Source of the DNA: Pseudomonas sp. HOU2
GTDB lineage: Bacteria > Pseudomonadota > Gammaproteobacteria > Pseudomonadales > Pseudomonadaceae
NCBI RefSeq assembly: GCF_040729435.1
Contig: NZ_CP160398.1
Span: 4,066,001 to 4,130,000, forward strand
Direction: 5' to 3'
Length of the DNA stretch: 64,000 bases
Positions 62,479 to 64,000 of the stretch are shown here, one piece after another (the stretch's first letter is position 1; each line of letters starts with the position of its first letter). The notes beneath the pieces are model-generated. The model worked only from the letters and a program-made list of their open reading frames with translations, did not search any database and was not told the origin of the DNA. The translations under genes were made by a program, and so were the position numbers.

Positions 62479-63972
62479 ATGAGCGTTATCCCGCATTTGA
62501 TCAATGGCGAACTGGTGACCGAGAACGGTCGCGCGGTTGATGTGTTCAACCCGTCCACCGGTCAGGCGATCCACAAGCTGCCGCTGGCCACCCGCGAAAC
62601 CATTCAACACGCGATCGACGCTGCCAAGGCTGCGTTTCCGGCATGGCGCAACACCCCGCCGGCCAAACGTGCCCAGGTGATGTTCCGCTTCAAGCAACTG
62701 CTGGAGCAGAACGAAGCGCGCATCTCGCAATTGATCAGCGAAGAACACGGCAAGACCCTCGAAGACGCCGCCGGTGAACTGAAGCGTGGTATCGAGAACG
62801 TCGAGTTCGCCTGCGCCGCCCCGGAAATCCTCAAAGGCGAGTACAGCCGTAACGTCGGCCCGAACATCGACGCGTGGTCGGACTTCCAGCCACTGGGCGT
62901 GGTTGCTGGTATCACACCGTTCAACTTCCCGGCGATGGTGCCGCTGTGGATGTATCCGCTGGCGATCGTCTGCGGTAACTGCTTCATTCTCAAACCATCC
63001 GAGCGTGACCCGAGCTCGACGCTGTTGATCGCTCAACTGTTGCTGGAAGCTGGCCTGCCGAAAGGCGTGCTGAGCGTGGTGCATGGCGACAAGACTGCGG
63101 TGGACGCGCTGATCGAAGCACCGGAAGTCAAAGCGCTGAGCTTTGTCGGCTCGACGCCGATTGCCGAGTACATCTACGCCGAAGGCACCAAGCGCGGCAA
63201 GCGCGTTCAGGCACTGGGCGGGGCGAAGAACCACGCGGTACTGATGCCGGATGCGGATCTGGACAATGCGGTCAGCGCACTGATGGGCGCGGCCTACGGT
63301 TCCTGCGGTGAGCGCTGCATGGCGATTTCGGTCGCAGTGTGTGTCGGCGACCAGGTGGCGGATGCGCTGGTGGCGAAACTGGTTCCACAGATCAAGGCGC
63401 TGAAAATCGGCGCTGGCACTTCCTGTGGTCTGGACATGGGCCCACTGGTAACCGGTCAGGCGCGGGACAAGGTCAGTGGTTATGTCGATGACGGTGTGGC
63501 AGCGGGCGCGACCTTGGTCGTCGATGGTCGCGGCTTGAGCATTCCGGGTAACGAAGAGGGCTTCTTCCTCGGCGGCTGTCTGTTCGATAACGTCACCCCT
63601 GAGATGCGCATCTATAAGGAAGAGATCTTCGGGCCGGTGTTGTGCGTGGTCCGGGTCAACAGCCTGGAAGAAGCGATGAAGCTGATCAACGATCACGAAT
63701 ACGGCAACGGCACCTGCATCTTTACCCGTGACGGTGAAGCGGCGCGTCTGTTCTGCGACGAGATCGAAGTCGGCATGGTCGGCGTCAACGTACCGCTGCC
63801 GGTACCGGTTGCCTACCACAGCTTCGGCGGCTGGAAGCGTTCGCTGTTCGGCGACTTGCATGCCTATGGCCCGGATGGTGTGCGCTTCTATACCCGTCGC
63901 AAGGCCATCACCCAGCGCTGGCCGCAGCGTGCGAGCCATGAAGCTTCGCAATTCGCTTTCCCTAGCTTGTAA
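62479..63972 (+). CDS. bauC: (Methyl)malonate semialdehyde dehydrogenase, BauC/MmsA
   Basis: A CoA-acylating aldehyde dehydrogenase of 497 residues. NAD-binding LKPSERDPSSTLLIAQLLL and VGSTPIAEYIYAEG loops and the catalytic Cys in YGSCGERCMAISV (about residue 280) match the MMSDH class. Downstream of bauA it should turn malonate semialdehyde into acetyl-CoA (3-oxopropanoate dehydrogenase), as PA0130 does. It is also close to MmsA of valine breakdown; context favours bauC. Confidence 0.92.
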   Translation: MSVIPHLINGELVTENGRAVDVFNPSTGQAIHKLPLATRETIQHAIDAAKAAFPAWRNTPPAKRAQVMFRFKQLLEQNEARISQLISEEHGKTLEDAAGELKRGIENVEFACAAPEILKGEYSRNVGPNIDAWSDFQPLGVVAGITPFNFPAMVPLWMYPLAIVCGNCFILKPSERDPSSTLLIAQLLLEAGLPKGVLSVVHGDKTAVDALIEAPEVKALSFVGSTPIAEYIYAEGTKRGKRVQALGGAKNHAVLMPDADLDNAVSALMGAAYGSCGERCMAISVAVCVGDQVADALVAKLVPQIKALKIGAGTSCGLDMGPLVTGQARDKVSGYVDDGVAAGATLVVDGRGLSIPGNEEGFFLGGCLFDNVTPEMRIYKEEIFGPVLCVVRVNSLEEAMKLINDHEYGNGTCIFTRDGEAARLFCDEIEVGMVGVNVPLPVPVAYHSFGGWKRSLFGDLHAYGPDGVRFYTRRKAITQRWPQRASHEASQFAFPSL

Positions 63973-64000
63973 GTAGCAGGGCAGTGCATAGAAGGCCGAC

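Overview
The window is GC-rich, densely coded chromosomal DNA of a Pseudomonas, most likely of the P. fluorescens group. Three things point there: gene order matching P. aeruginosa blocks (pprA/fppA/pprB/tad/flp; bauR-bauA-bauC beside purine genes), many Pseudomonas-type REP/REPIN repeats between genes, and protein families typical of the genus. I see no rRNA, tRNA, CRISPR array, prophage or insertion sequence. The family assignments come from reading motifs in the translations; no database was searched.

Layout. 1-1.1 kb: 3' end of speA (arginine decarboxylase). 1.3-4.35 kb: an orphan type VI cluster made of a short VgrG, a DUF4123 adaptor and a lipoprotein alpha/beta hydrolase. 4.3-8.7 kb: MATE efflux pump, small membrane protein, MazG-like pyrophosphohydrolase, cmoM tRNA methyltransferase and two tandem DUF4136 lipoproteins. 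8.9-24.4 kb: a complete Tad/Flp (type IVb) pilus locus with tadG, the PprA-like sensor kinase, TadE/F-like pseudopilin, FppA prepilin peptidase, PprB-like regulator, an extra single-domain receiver, two Flp pilins, rcpC, rcpA, tadZ, tadA, tadB, tadC, tadD and a DUF3613 gene. 24.5-27.9 kb: next to it, a two-partner-secretion outer-membrane transporter (TpsB) and a Gly/Val/Thr-rich 'collagen-like' lipoprotein. No haemagglutinin-type TpsA is present.

28-33.1 kb: a lipid module (MaoC-like hydratase, high-molecular-weight FabG, FadI-like thiolase) and a RIO kinase. 33.3-39.7 kb: an MFS exporter, a copper module (cueR, copA, a periplasmic protein and copZ, with CueR-type boxes ahead of copA and copZ) and a Bcr/CflA efflux pump. 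39.9-44.8 kb: an MDR reductase, a quinol-monooxygenase-like protein and a divergent LysR regulator, then an ArsR-type regulator and an MFS importer. 45-63.97 kb: a nucleobase island. It holds adenine/adenosine deaminase, a 2OG-Fe(II) oxygenase, a BMP-type nucleoside-binding protein, ChaA antiporter, 8-oxoguanine deaminase, a MerR/SDR pair with a divergent membrane protein, an ABC nucleoside transporter (two permeases and a double ATPase), IMPACT/YigZ, a RutR-like TetR, an NCS2 xanthine/uracil permease and the beta-alanine genes bauR, bauA and bauC.

How the genes work together. The Tad genes form one surface-appendage machine with its own two-component control; the adjacent TpsB and repeat lipoprotein may add a surface adhesin to the same programme (inference). 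The 45-64 kb genes import purines and nucleosides, deaminate them, and feed beta-alanine (the end product of uracil breakdown) into central metabolism. Items worth a second look are the TpsB/collagen-like pair, a Flp pilin with Ala instead of Gly before the cleavage site, three perfect DnaA boxes within 435 bp of non-coding DNA, the orphan receiver, and a REP element that supplies the C-terminus of a protein.
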